Of a stretch of 64,000 bases of DNA, positions 26,548 to 35,691 are shown piece by piece. The stretch comes from Pelagicoccus sp. SDUM812005 (GTDB lineage Bacteria; Verrucomicrobiota; Verrucomicrobiia; Opitutales; Opitutaceae), in contig NZ_JARXIA010000003.1 of assembly GCF_031127875.1 (NCBI RefSeq), positions 1 to 64,000 of the forward strand, in the 5' to 3' direction. The notes beneath the pieces were generated by a model. That model was not told the origin of the DNA and ran no database searches. It saw only the letters and a program-made list of their open reading frames with translations. The position numbers and the translations under genes were made by a program. Positions within the stretch are counted from its first letter, which is position 1; every line of letters begins with the position of its first letter.

Positions 26548-27181
26548 TTTCTCACTAGCAGTAGTATTATGCGTGATTGTGCGCGTTTTTGGTATGACTA
26601 ACAGAGAGGGTGTTATTGGGCGCTTGTGTCTATGTCGCTACACTCGGTAGCGATTTTTAACGCTTAAGTTGTCGGTATAACAAGTTCTAGCCGGCACTAT
26701 GTGTGCTTTGAGGGAATAATGCATTTTTGGTTTTTCCTGCTGTCCGGCGGGGGTTCCATTCAGGGAAAACTATTTTTCGACTTGCTTAGATATAAGGCTT
26801 ATTTACGTGAAAGTACGATCGGGATTGGCTGTTTAGCGCTTAGGTTTGAGGAGCTAGACTGGCCGCTCGGGACGGGACGTTTGGTGCCAGTTTTACGTGG
26901 TTGGTTGGGAGGAGGTGTGGGGGATTGAGGGATGTTGGGTTTGGGGTTCGGCTTTGTTTTATAACCACTACCGTGTTGCGAGAGGGGCGACACTCGAAGA
27001 GGGGAGCGAGGAGATATTTAGGGGGGGCGATGGATTTGTTGCGGGAGGATCTTGCATTGCGGTCGCGGGCTGAAGCACCGCGCTACGAGGGGGCTTGCAT
27101 TGCGGCGTGTCAGCAAGCGTCAGCCCTACGGAGGGGCTGCAATGTAGGATCGGGGGAGGGGGCGCTTGGAGTGGGATGCAA
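26548..27181. other. 634-bp spacer with no convincing gene; contains dispersed repeat blocks
   Basis: The left part is AT-rich and runs on from the insert. A short open frame at 26701-26928 has no family character. The right part carries TGCATTGCGG blocks at 27053-27062 and 27096-27105, CAGCCCTACG at 27121-27130 and TGCAATGTAGG at 27138-27148. The same words recur near 58.9 kb. Confidence 0.6.
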
Positions 27182-27217
27182 GAAACGCCTCCGGGGTGGG
27201 AGGCGTTTCGTTTTTTT
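27182..27217 (+). terminator. Strong hairpin with T tract beside the GH51 gene
   Basis: A perfect 11-bp stem (27182-27192 with 27199-27209) and 6-nt loop are followed by seven T on the plus strand. A short AAGAAA on the other side lets it work weakly for the minus-strand GH51 gene, which stops 5 bp away. Confidence 0.75.
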
Positions 27218-27221
27218 GGAG

Positions 27222-29207
27222 TTAAAGTTCGATGCGGTAGAGGACGGAGCTGAGGGCGGGGGCTGTTATGCCTTGGCGGGGATTGGCTTGGCTCTCTGTG
27301 GCATCGACTTGGCGGGTTTGGCCGGGAGCGTTGCGGGCTCGGTGGTCCGGACCGGTGATGGTCCAGACTGTGGCTTGCGGGGGTAGGTCCAAGCCGGAGA
27401 GGTCGAGGGTGGCGGCTTGGTCGGTGGGATTGACGACGCTGATGGTGAGGACTTTGCCGTCGGTGGATTGGGAGGCGGCGACGTCGAGGCTGCCGTGGGC
27501 GTCGATGGGGAGCTGCAGGGGAATGGGCTGCCATTGGGCTCGGTAGAGCTTGAGGGCGATGCCGGTGGTGGCTAATTCGGCTTCTGTCTTGGAAGTCTTG
27601 ATACATCCGATGACGTTGACGGTCTGGGCGTAGTTGGCGATCTGGATGAGGTCGCTTTGGCGGTAGAATTCGTGGAGGGCGACGACGGTGCCGAGGGCGT
27701 CCTTGAGATCGTAGACGCAGCCGAGCTCGCCGTACTGGTAGTCGCGGTGCCAGTAGTTCCATTCGTCCATGGCGATGGGCATGGTTTTGCCGCGGAGCTC
27801 TTCGATCTGGGGCTGGAGGCGGCGGTGTTCGTCGGTGATGCGGCGGATTTGATCGCGCATGAGGGTGACGTGTTCGACGGTGGGGAGCTCGCCTTGGGTG
27901 GTCCATGGGGTTTGGCCGGAATAGAAGTGTTCGGAGATCATTTCCATGTGGTCGGCGGACTTTTCCATCATGCCGACGGACCAGAGCTTGTTGGCTTTGG
28001 CTTGTTCGGGGTCGTGGTCCTTGTTGATTTGGTCGACGGCACCGACTCCGATGAGGACGAGCTGGTCGTCGACGGCCCGCATGGCGTCGGCGACTTCGTT
28101 GTGCTTGAGCACGTAGTGGTCGAGCTGCATGAAGCCGAGCTGCCAGGGGCCCCACATTTCGTTGCCGACGCACCAGTACTTGACGTGGTAGGGCTCGTAG
28201 TTGCCGTTGTCGACGCGCCATTGGCCGCCGATGGTGTCGCCGGTGGCGTTGCAGTACTCGACCCATTGGGCGGCGGAGTAGGCGTCGCCGAAGCCGGTGT
28301 TGGCGGCGATGGTGGGCTCGGTGCCGATCTCGCGGCAGAAGTCGATGAACTCGTCGGTGCCGAAGTCGTTGTGCTCGACGCCGGTCCAAGCCGGGTTTTT
28401 GCGGGGAGGACGGCGGTCGCGGTCGCCGATGCCGTCGCGCCAGTTGTAGCCGGAGACGAAGTTTCCGCCGGGCCAGCGGTAGATGGGGGCGTCGAGCTCC
28501 TTGAGAAGCTTGAGGGTGTCGGCCCGCATGCCGCGTACGTTGTCGGCGGGCATGAGGGAGAGGGTGCCGACGAGGGCGTGGCCGGAGCTGACGGCTACGG
28601 TGAGGCTGGCCTTTTCGGAGTCGCTGGCGGCTTCGAAGGTGTAGGGGAACTTTTGATACGCTCCTTCGGGGACGGTGAAGGTGGCGGTTTGGGCTTTGGC
28701 GCCTTGGGGGTTGTCGGCGAAGCGGACTTCGACGGTGCTGCGTTCGGCGCCGGCGTTGCGGAGCCAGATGTAGCCGTCGTAGGACTTGCCGGCTACGATG
28801 GCGAGGTCGTGCTGGCGGATGGCGGCGCCGGCGGCGAGGGCGGGGGTGTACTGGCCGACGAAGGATTCGGCGGTGGTCATCTGGACGCGTTCGGGGCTGC
28901 CGAGGATTTGCCAGGGGGAGGCTCCGACGACGGGGAAGGCGGTGTCCTGGAGGCTCTTGTAGGGATCGTAGTCGGGGGTGATGGGGAAGTAGAATTTGCG
29001 GTCTTCGAGCATCTCGGCCCAGATGCCGCCGTAGACGCAGCGGCCGAGGTGCTCGATGAACTGGCCGTAGATGAAGGGATTGATGGGGGCGCCCGTTTTC
29101 TGGAGGTCGATCTCGAGGGCGCGGGAACTGGGGGCTGGGGTTGAGTGGGCCATAGGGCTGAGGGCGGCTATGCCGAGGACCGCGAGGGTCTGGGTCAGTC
29201 GGTTCAT
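27222..29207 (-). CDS. Secreted alpha-L-arabinofuranosidase, glycoside hydrolase family 51
   Basis: 661 residues from ATG 29207; the longer open frame to 30416 is non-coding there because it runs across the divergent importer gene. A signal peptide (TLAVLGIAALSPMAHS) precedes a carbohydrate-binding-like N-terminal region. The GH51 TIM barrel follows with acid/base Glu in WCVGNEMWGPWQLG and nucleophile Glu in ISEHFYSGQTPW. A C-terminal beta-sandwich closes the protein. It releases arabinofuranose from arabinan or arabinoxylan. It is divergent from a furanose-type ABC importer, which suggests shared control. Confidence 0.93.
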   Translation of the reverse strand: MNRLTQTLAVLGIAALSPMAHSTPAPSSRALEIDLQKTGAPINPFIYGQFIEHLGRCVYGGIWAEMLEDRKFYFPITPDYDPYKSLQDTAFPVVGASPWQILGSPERVQMTTAESFVGQYTPALAAGAAIRQHDLAIVAGKSYDGYIWLRNAGAERSTVEVRFADNPQGAKAQTATFTVPEGAYQKFPYTFEAASDSEKASLTVAVSSGHALVGTLSLMPADNVRGMRADTLKLLKELDAPIYRWPGGNFVSGYNWRDGIGDRDRRPPRKNPAWTGVEHNDFGTDEFIDFCREIGTEPTIAANTGFGDAYSAAQWVEYCNATGDTIGGQWRVDNGNYEPYHVKYWCVGNEMWGPWQLGFMQLDHYVLKHNEVADAMRAVDDQLVLIGVGAVDQINKDHDPEQAKANKLWSVGMMEKSADHMEMISEHFYSGQTPWTTQGELPTVEHVTLMRDQIRRITDEHRRLQPQIEELRGKTMPIAMDEWNYWHRDYQYGELGCVYDLKDALGTVVALHEFYRQSDLIQIANYAQTVNVIGCIKTSKTEAELATTGIALKLYRAQWQPIPLQLPIDAHGSLDVAASQSTDGKVLTISVVNPTDQAATLDLSGLDLPPQATVWTITGPDHRARNAPGQTRQVDATESQANPRQGITAPALSSVLYRIEL

Positions 29208-29317
29208 GATTTGGGTCGGGGGTTGGGTATTGGGTAGTATGTCGTCGCTCGCTCGCTGGCGGGTGTCAGGTGATAGTTTGGCGCGCCTGCCCGGGGACCG
29301 CCAACGGGGGCGCGGCT

Positions 29318-29331
29318 TTACTGTTAAGTAA
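29318..29331. promoter_or_regulatory. AT-rich palindrome in the GH51/ytfQ divergent spacer
   Basis: TTACT (29318-29322) and AGTAA (29327-29331) flank GTTA in an otherwise GC-rich 220-bp spacer. It could be an operator or core-promoter region serving both directions. Confidence 0.3.
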
Positions 29332-29427
29332 TTCGCGGTTTGGCGGTGGGGCGGGGGTAGAGCAGGCTGCGTTTGTCCGTCGCCTGGATCATTCGGGCGA
29401 ACTACCCTGAACCTTTGCAACCCTGAG

Positions 29428-30423
29428 ATGCTAGAAATGAACTTTCGTCCGTCCCGCCTTTTCTCCCTGTTTACTCGATTCGCCGCGGCGCCGCTTTTGT
29501 TGGCCAGCGTTTTTCTCTCCGGATGCGGAGGCGGTGGGGATTCCGCCGAGAAGAAGGTGAAGATCGGCTTTGCCCAGGTGGGGGCTGAGAGTGTGTGGCG
29601 TACGGCCAATACGGACTCGATGCAGAGCGAGGCGAAGAAGCGCGGGGTGGACCTGAAGTTTTCGTCGGGCGAGGGGAAGCAGGAAAACCAGATCCGCGCC
29701 ATCCGGAGCTTCGTGGCGCAGGGGGTGGATTTGATTATCCTATCGCCCATCGTGGAGACGGGCTGGGATCCGGTTTTGAAGGAGGCCAAGCGGGCGGGAA
29801 TTCCGGTGTTGTTGATGGACCGCGAGATCGAGACGGCGGACGAGTCCCTGTACGCGGCTTTCATCGGGTCGGATTTCGTGGAGGAAGGCCGTTTGGCGGC
29901 CCAGTGGATGGTAGAGAACGTGAAGGGCGAGAAGGTGAATATCGTGGAGCTGGAGGGGACGCCTGGATCGGCCCCGGCTATCGATCGCCAGACGGGGTTC
30001 AAGGAAGTGGTGGACGAGCATTCTCGCTTCACGATTATCGAGTCGCAGAGCGCGAACTTCCGGCGTTCGGACGGTAAGGATTTGATGGAGTCGCTGCTGA
30101 AGCTGCACAAGAAGATCGACGTGGTGTATGCGCATAACGACGACATGGCCTTGGGCGCGATCCAGGCGATCGAGGCGGCGGGGCTGAAGCCCGGCAAGGA
30201 CATCGTGATCATTTCGATCGATGCGATCAAGGAAGCCTTCGAGGCGGTGGTCGCTGGCAAGATCAACTGCATCGTGGAGTGTACGCCGCTGTTTGGCCCG
30301 CTGGCTTTCGACATGGCGGAGAAGATCTTGAATGGCGAGGAGTACGAGCGTCGCGTGGTGATGAAGGACAGCGTCTTCGACCAGAGCAACGCGGCGGCAG
30401 CGATCGACTCTCGCAAGTATTAG
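29428..30423 (+). CDS. ytfQ: Furanose ABC transporter substrate-binding lipoprotein (YtfQ-like)
   Basis: 331 residues (ATG 29437 is an alternative start). A lipobox, LASVFLSGC, marks a lipoprotein. The mature part follows E. coli YtfQ closely: IGFAQVGAESVWRTANT, GKQENQIRAIRSFVAQGVD, VETGWDPVLKEAK and VYAHNDDMALGAIQAIEAAGL. YtfQ binds galactofuranose and, less well, arabinofuranose. Divergence from a GH51 arabinofuranosidase favours arabinofuranose here. The ATPase and two permease genes follow after an unusually long 286-bp gap. Confidence 0.93.
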   Translation: MLEMNFRPSRLFSLFTRFAAAPLLLASVFLSGCGGGGDSAEKKVKIGFAQVGAESVWRTANTDSMQSEAKKRGVDLKFSSGEGKQENQIRAIRSFVAQGVDLIILSPIVETGWDPVLKEAKRAGIPVLLMDREIETADESLYAAFIGSDFVEEGRLAAQWMVENVKGEKVNIVELEGTPGSAPAIDRQTGFKEVVDEHSRFTIIESQSANFRRSDGKDLMESLLKLHKKIDVVYAHNDDMALGAIQAIEAAGLKPGKDIVIISIDAIKEAFEAVVAGKINCIVECTPLFGPLAFDMAEKILNGEEYERRVVMKDSVFDQSNAAAAIDSRKY

Positions 30424-30709
30424 AATTTAGGATACGGAAACTGATGAGGGCGCGTCTTGCTGGCTGGGTGAACTCTTGGCGGCAACGCGCTGAGCGTCTG
30501 CTCCCTCGTATGGGGGAGAATGGGCTTAAATGCGTGACAAGGTTGAGCGTGGGCTTGAGCTTGCGAGAGAGCGGCTATGTCAAGTTACCACTCAATGTTG
30601 TTGAATCCTCCAGCCGTTTAGGCGGAGGCAGTGCTTTTCAGCGAAGGGCGCTGTTTGGTCGGTGGTTTGGCTTATCTGCGGTTAACGAACTTTATAGCGA
30701 CGGTGTATT
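30424..30709 (+). other. Long leader between ytfQ and ytfR with a stem-loop
   Basis: No credible gene fills these 286 bp. A stem-loop at 30607-30628 (CCTCC-A-GCC / GGC-GGAGG, 5-nt loop, one bulged A) has no T tract. It could protect the ytfQ message from 3' decay so that the binding protein is made in excess, or it could mark a second promoter region. Confidence 0.4.
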
Positions 30710-32233
30710 ATGAGTAAGGATGCGACTCCTCTTTTAAAGGTCAGCGGGCTCTGCAAGCGATTTGGCAGCGTGCAGGCGTTGTCTGACGTGAGCTTCGAGT
30801 TGAGGGCGGGAGAGATCCACTCTCTGCTGGGGGAGAACGGCGCTGGCAAGTCGACCACGATCAAGTGCATCACCGGGGTGCATCGTCCGGAGTCGGGAAC
30901 GGTGGAATTGAACGGTCGGGAGATCGCTCCTCGCAGCCCGCGGGAGGCGGAGCTGAGCGGGATCGGGACCGTTTACCAGGAGGTCAACTTGCTGCCAAAC
31001 CTGTCGGTGCTCGAAAACATCGTGTTGGGACGGGTGAAGACGGGGGCGCTGGGCAGGATCGATTGGAAGGATGCCCGGCGGCGCGCCAAGGCGGCGTTGG
31101 GCAAGCTGGAGATGGATATCGACTTGGAGGCGCGGCTTTCGAGCTTGCCGGTGGCGATGCAGCAGCTGGTGGCCTTGGCCCGGGCCTTGGAGGTGGATTC
31201 CAAGGTTTTGATTTTGGACGAGCCGACGGCGAGTTTGGACGAGGCGGAGGTCGAGAACTTGTTTCGCGTGATGAATCTGCTGCGGGACAAGGGAATCGGT
31301 ATCATCTTTATCACGCACTTCCTGGATCAGGTTTTCCGTATGAGCGATCGCATGACGGTTTTGCGCAACGGGCGTTATATCGTAACGCGGGATGCGAAGG
31401 GCCTGAGCAAGCAAGACTTGCTGCAGGACATGCTTGGCAAGGCTTTCGAGGAGATGCAGAGCCGTGGGGCGGCCTTGGACGCGATCGCGGAAGATCGGGC
31501 GGGGCGGGCGACGCAGTTGCAGGTCCGCAGTCTGGGGGCTCCGGGAAAGATCGATTCGCTTGAGCTCGAGTTGAGGGAGGGCGAGGTCGTAGGGTTGGCC
31601 GGTTTATTGGGGTCCGGGCGTACGGAGTGCGCTCGCTTGATCTTCGGCGTGGACAAGGCTACTGCGGGATCGCTCGAACTGAAGGGGAAGCAAGTCAAGC
31701 AAGGCGTACCCAGCGAGTCGATACGCGAGGGGATTATGTTGGCTTCCGAGGATCGCAAGGCGGAGGGGATCTTTCCCCATCTGACGGTTCGCGAGAACAT
31801 GATGATCGCCTTGCAGTCGCGACGTGGGGCTTTAAATCCGGTGTCGCGCGAGGAGCAGGATGCGATCGCGGAGAAGTATATCAAGGCGATGCGGATCAAG
31901 ACTTCCGGGCCGGAGGCGAAGATCAAGGAGCTCTCCGGAGGGAATCAGCAAAAGGTGTTGCTGGCTCGCTGGCTGGCGGCGGAGCCGAAGGTTTTGATAT
32001 TGGACGAGCCGACCCGTGGTATCGACATCGGCGCTCGGGCGGAAATAGAGAAGCTGATCGAGTCGCTCAGCGAGGATGGGCTTAGCATGATTATGATTTC
32101 ATCGGAAATGGATGAGGAAGTGCGCTGCTGCCATCGGGTTTTGGTGTTGCGCGACAGGAAGGTGATCGGGGAGCTGCGAGGTTCGGCGATCACGGAGAGC
32201 GCGATTGTTAGGAAGATTGCAGACCATGAGTAA
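30710..32233 (+). CDS. ytfR: Furanose ABC transporter ATP-binding protein (YtfR/RbsA type)
   Basis: 507 residues with two ABC modules. Module 1: Walker A LLGENGAGKSTTIK, Walker B VLILDEPTASLDE. Module 2: degenerate Walker A GLLGSGRTECARLIFG, signature LSGGNQQKVLLARWL and Walker B VLILDEPTRGIDIG. The weak second Walker A is usual for sugar importers of this class, where only one site is fully catalytic. Its stop overlaps the ytfT start by 8 bp, so translation is probably coupled. Confidence 0.95.
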   Translation: MSKDATPLLKVSGLCKRFGSVQALSDVSFELRAGEIHSLLGENGAGKSTTIKCITGVHRPESGTVELNGREIAPRSPREAELSGIGTVYQEVNLLPNLSVLENIVLGRVKTGALGRIDWKDARRRAKAALGKLEMDIDLEARLSSLPVAMQQLVALARALEVDSKVLILDEPTASLDEAEVENLFRVMNLLRDKGIGIIFITHFLDQVFRMSDRMTVLRNGRYIVTRDAKGLSKQDLLQDMLGKAFEEMQSRGAALDAIAEDRAGRATQLQVRSLGAPGKIDSLELELREGEVVGLAGLLGSGRTECARLIFGVDKATAGSLELKGKQVKQGVPSESIREGIMLASEDRKAEGIFPHLTVRENMMIALQSRRGALNPVSREEQDAIAEKYIKAMRIKTSGPEAKIKELSGGNQQKVLLARWLAAEPKVLILDEPTRGIDIGARAEIEKLIESLSEDGLSMIMISSEMDEEVRCCHRVLVLRDRKVIGELRGSAITESAIVRKIADHE

Positions 32234-33254
32234 GGCGATGGAAGCTACTGTATCGAAAAAGTCGTTACGCGACAATCCGCTGGTTTGGCCCTTGGCAGGC
32301 TTGGCTTTGGTGGTGGCGTTTAATTTGGTGACCGGACCGGAATTTTTCTCGGTAAGCGTGCGGGATGGGCATCTGTATGGAAACCTGGTGGACATCTTCA
32401 GCCAGGGCGCTCGCGTGATGTTGCTGGCCTTGGGGATGACTTTGGTAATCGCTACGGGCGGGGTAGACTTGTCGGTGGGCGCCGTGATGGCGATCGGCGG
32501 AGCGCTGTGCGCGACGCTGGTAACGCAGTTGGGCTATGGCCTTTACTTGGCCTTGCCTCTGACGCTGCTGATGGCGGGCGCTTTGGGGTTCTTCAATGGA
32601 GCGATGGTGGTGGCTGGTCGGATACAACCGATCATTGCGACCTTGATCCTAATGGTTGCGGGACGAGGCGTGGCTTTGTTAATCACGGATAGCGACGTGG
32701 TGAAGATCCAGGATCCGGCTTTCTTGTATTTAGGAAAAGGTTACATCTTGGGCGTTCCGTTTTCGTTGTGGTTGGTGGCTGCTGTTTTTACTGTCATGGC
32801 CTTGCTGATACGAAAGACGGCCTTGGGGCTGTTGATCGAAGCGGTGGGCGACAACGAGCACGCGAGCCGTTTCAGCGGGATCGAGGCGGGTCGCTTGAAG
32901 TTGATCGTGTACGCGGTGTGCGGGGCATTGGCCGGTATGGCTGGCGTGCTCGATGCGGCTTCGGTGAGCGCGGCGGACCCGATGCGCGTGGGCGAGCTGA
33001 AAGAGTTGGACGCGATTTTTGCGGTGGTGATCGGCGGCACGGCTTTGACGGGCGGACGGTTTTTGCTCTTCGGCTCGATCTTGGGAGCCATTCTTTTGCA
33101 GGCTTTGACCTTGACGCTCTATAATGCCGGCGTGCCGGCGGCGGTCGCTCCGGTGCCTAAGGCGATCGTGATCGTAGGGGTGTGCCTGCTGCAGTCGGAC
33201 CGGTTCCGCAAACAGATTTCCAATATTATCAAGATCGGAGGAAAGGCGTCATGA
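32226..33254 (+). CDS. ytfT: Furanose ABC transporter permease 1 (YtfT type)
   Basis: 342 residues from ATG 32226, overlapping the ATPase stop; ATG 32238 is possible. It is a BPD_transp_2/RbsC-family permease with about 8-10 transmembrane helices. The family loop reads LALGMTLVIATGGVDLSVGAVMAIGG, split by helices, and a second conserved stretch is VVIGGTALTGGRFLLFGSILG. It pairs with the YjfF-type permease whose start overlaps its stop by 4 bp. Confidence 0.93.
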   Translation: MSKAMEATVSKKSLRDNPLVWPLAGLALVVAFNLVTGPEFFSVSVRDGHLYGNLVDIFSQGARVMLLALGMTLVIATGGVDLSVGAVMAIGGALCATLVTQLGYGLYLALPLTLLMAGALGFFNGAMVVAGRIQPIIATLILMVAGRGVALLITDSDVVKIQDPAFLYLGKGYILGVPFSLWLVAAVFTVMALLIRKTALGLLIEAVGDNEHASRFSGIEAGRLKLIVYAVCGALAGMAGVLDAASVSAADPMRVGELKELDAIFAVVIGGTALTGGRFLLFGSILGAILLQALTLTLYNAGVPAAVAPVPKAIVIVGVCLLQSDRFRKQISNIIKIGGKAS

Positions 33255-34207
33255 AGATTTCGCTACGGTCCAATCCGCTTTATGCGACGATCGGCGTCTT
33301 GGCGTCGCTCTTCGCAGTGGCCTCGTTTAGCTACGAGGGGTTTTTCTCACTTCGCGTGATCGCGAATCTGTTCACGGACAGTTCTTTCCTTGGCGTTACG
33401 GCTTTGGGGATGACGGTGGTGATTCTGTCCAAGGGGATAGACCTTTCGGTGGGCTCGGTGATCGGATTTACGACGATCTTGGTGGCTTACCTGGTGCAGG
33501 ATGCGGGAGTGTCGGTGCCGGTGGCTTGGGGGATCGCATTGGTGGTCGGCGTCTTGTTCGGGGCGGCGATGGGCGCCTTGATCGTGGTTTACGATTTGCC
33601 GTCTTTCCTGGTGACCTTGGGCGGGCTCTTCTTCGCCAAGGGGATGGGCTTCGTAATCAGCAGCAGCTCGATCGGCATCCAAAACGAGTTTTACGATGCG
33701 GTAGTGGGAATCCAGATACAGGTGGGTCCGGGAGCTTATCTCGGGGCGGGGGCCTTGGCGTTTATATTGTTTTTCGTGTTCTGCTTATACTTGCTGAAAT
33801 GGACGCGCTTCGGTCGCTATGTTTATGCGGTGGGTGGCAACGAGGATTCGGCGCGGCTGATGGGCTTGCCGGTGGATCGGGTGAAGATCGGCGTGTATGC
33901 GTTTAATGGATTCTGTTCCGCCTTTGCCGGCATCCTGACCACGCTCTACATGGGCAGCGGCAACCCTTTGACGGGAGTGGGCATGGAGCTGGACGCGATC
34001 GCGGCGGTGGTGATCGGCGGCACCTTGTTGACCGGCGGCATCGGCGGAGCGACGGGGACATTGCTCGGGGTGCTGACCTTTGCGGTGATCCAGACCATCC
34101 TGAATTTCGATGGGCGCTTCAAGCCGGCCTTCCTGCGTATCGCGATCGCAGCCTTGTTGCTCGGCTTCATCCTGACCCAGCGGGCTTTGGCCCGCGGGAA
34201 GGAGTAG
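33251..34207 (+). CDS. yjfF: Furanose ABC transporter permease 2 (YjfF type)
   Basis: 318 residues from ATG 33251, in an ATGA overlap with ytfT. It is a second RbsC-family permease: ALGMTVVILSKGIDLSVGSVIG and VVIGGTLLTGGIGGATGTLLG are the family signatures. Having two different permeases distinguishes the YtfQRT-YjfF furanose system from single-permease ribose importers. It is the last gene of the operon. Confidence 0.93.
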   Translation: MKISLRSNPLYATIGVLASLFAVASFSYEGFFSLRVIANLFTDSSFLGVTALGMTVVILSKGIDLSVGSVIGFTTILVAYLVQDAGVSVPVAWGIALVVGVLFGAAMGALIVVYDLPSFLVTLGGLFFAKGMGFVISSSSIGIQNEFYDAVVGIQIQVGPGAYLGAGALAFILFFVFCLYLLKWTRFGRYVYAVGGNEDSARLMGLPVDRVKIGVYAFNGFCSAFAGILTTLYMGSGNPLTGVGMELDAIAAVVIGGTLLTGGIGGATGTLLGVLTFAVIQTILNFDGRFKPAFLRIAIAALLLGFILTQRALARGKE

Positions 34208-34359
34208 CCGCGGAGATTGCCGGGCAATCGTAGACGCTTGGGAAGCTCCGCTTCGTCGAGGCGGAGAGCTTAGGCCGTGGGGCGGGCCAATGTTACGTTG
34301 CGCGGGGCTGGGGCTTTTAGGTTGCGGGGGCGGGCTGATGGTCGCAGAAAGGGGCCCCG

Positions 34360-35661
34360 ATGGATACGCTTTTGACGCTTCTTCGGGCATTGATCGGAAT
34401 TGTTGGCTTGCTGGCTTTGTGTTGGTGGCTGAGCGAGGACCGGAAGCGGATCGATTGGAAGCTGGTGGGGATCGGGATCGGGCTGCAGGTGTGCTTGGGA
34501 GTCTTGATTTTGAAGGTGCCGCTTTTCCATGCCGCGATGGAAGGAGTGTCCGGATTTTTCAATCGGCTAGTAGGCTTTAGCGATGAGGGGGCGGCTATGG
34601 TGTTCGGTTCGATGCCGCGGGATGTGCCGGTGTTTGGCATCGCTTGGACGGTGTTGACGGCGATCGTCTTTTTCTCGGCCTTTTCGGCGATTTTGTACCA
34701 CCTGCGGGTGTTGCAGGCCTTGGTGTTTGGCTTCGCCTGGCTGATGAGCAAGGCCTTGAAGCTTTCGGGAGCGGAGTGTTTGGCGGCGGCGGCGAACGTG
34801 TTTATCGGGCAGACGGAGGCGCCTTTGGTGGTGAAGCCTTACCTGAAAGGCATGACCCGTTCTGAGATCAATGCCTTGATGACCGGTGGCATGGCCACGA
34901 TTGCAGGGGGCGTGCTGGCGATTTACATGCGCCAGTTGGGCGGGGACGACGAGCTGGCGCGCATCGCTTTCGGGAAGCATTTGTTGACGGCTTCGGTACT
35001 GAGCGCTCCGGCGGCTTTGGTGGCGGCGAAGATGATCGCTCCACAGCGCGAGCGGGTGGACGAGCAGGTCGCCTTTCCGAAGGAGAAGGAGTACGATGGC
35101 TTGCTGGATGCGGCCACCAAGGGGACCTCGGATGGCTTGAAGCTAGCCCTGAACGTGGGGGCGATGCTGGTGGCCTTTACGGGCTTGGTGGCTTTGCTCA
35201 ACTATGTGGTAGGGGCGTGGGTCGGGGAGTGGACCGGTTTGAACGCTTGGGTGGCTTCCGCTACGGACGGACGTTTCGCGGCCTTTAACTTCAGCTTCGT
35301 CATCGGGGTGGTGAGCGCTCCCTTCGCGTGGTTGCTGGGAGTGCAGAACGCGGATCTTTTGATCGTGGGGCAACTCTTGGGAGAGCGGCTGGTGTTTAAC
35401 GAGTTCTTCGCCTACTTGCACATGGCGCAGCTGAAGGATGCCGGGGTGCTGACGGATGGAAGGACGATCTTGATCCTGACCTACGCCTTGTGCGGCTTCG
35501 CGAATATCGCTTCGATCGGAATTCAGGTGGGCGGCATTGCGGCGCTGGAGCGAAGCCAGCGTCCGAACCTGTTACGCTATGGGTTTCGCTCCTTGTTCGG
35601 AGGGATGGTGGCTTGCTATATGACGGCGATCGTTGCGTCCACGATACAAAGCGGTATCTAA
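34360..35661 (+). CDS. Concentrative nucleoside transporter (CNT/NupC family)
   Basis: 433 residues and about 10 membrane helices. CNT hallmarks are present: NVFIGQTEAPLVVKPYL (substrate/cation site), MTGGMATIAGGVLAIYM and CGFANIASIGIQVGGIAAL. It imports nucleosides with Na+ or H+. It lies directly upstream (30 bp) of a nucleoside 2-deoxyribosyltransferase-type gene, which supports a nucleoside salvage role. Confidence 0.94.
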   Translation: MDTLLTLLRALIGIVGLLALCWWLSEDRKRIDWKLVGIGIGLQVCLGVLILKVPLFHAAMEGVSGFFNRLVGFSDEGAAMVFGSMPRDVPVFGIAWTVLTAIVFFSAFSAILYHLRVLQALVFGFAWLMSKALKLSGAECLAAAANVFIGQTEAPLVVKPYLKGMTRSEINALMTGGMATIAGGVLAIYMRQLGGDDELARIAFGKHLLTASVLSAPAALVAAKMIAPQRERVDEQVAFPKEKEYDGLLDAATKGTSDGLKLALNVGAMLVAFTGLVALLNYVVGAWVGEWTGLNAWVASATDGRFAAFNFSFVIGVVSAPFAWLLGVQNADLLIVGQLLGERLVFNEFFAYLHMAQLKDAGVLTDGRTILILTYALCGFANIASIGIQVGGIAALERSQRPNLLRYGFRSLFGGMVACYMTAIVASTIQSGI

Positions 35662-35691
35662 AAAGGGCAAGGCTAGCGGGGAATTTGAATT

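Noticed and set aside
26701-26928. 75-codon plus-strand frame in the AT-rich spacer
   Set aside because: Starts at a weak codon, lacks motifs and crosses a composition change.
27657-29144. A 495-codon plus-strand open frame opposite the GH51 gene
   Set aside because: Low-complexity Val/Asp/Gly/Glu composition typical of antisense frames; no family motif.
27222-30416. A 1064-codon minus-strand open frame
   Set aside because: Only the part from 29207 downward has a signal peptide and GH51 domains. The upper part is antisense to the clear ytfQ gene.
34243-34271. Hairpin after yjfF considered as a terminator
   Set aside because: A stem with a bulged A is present, but there is no T tract and the next gene follows on the same strand; too weak to list.
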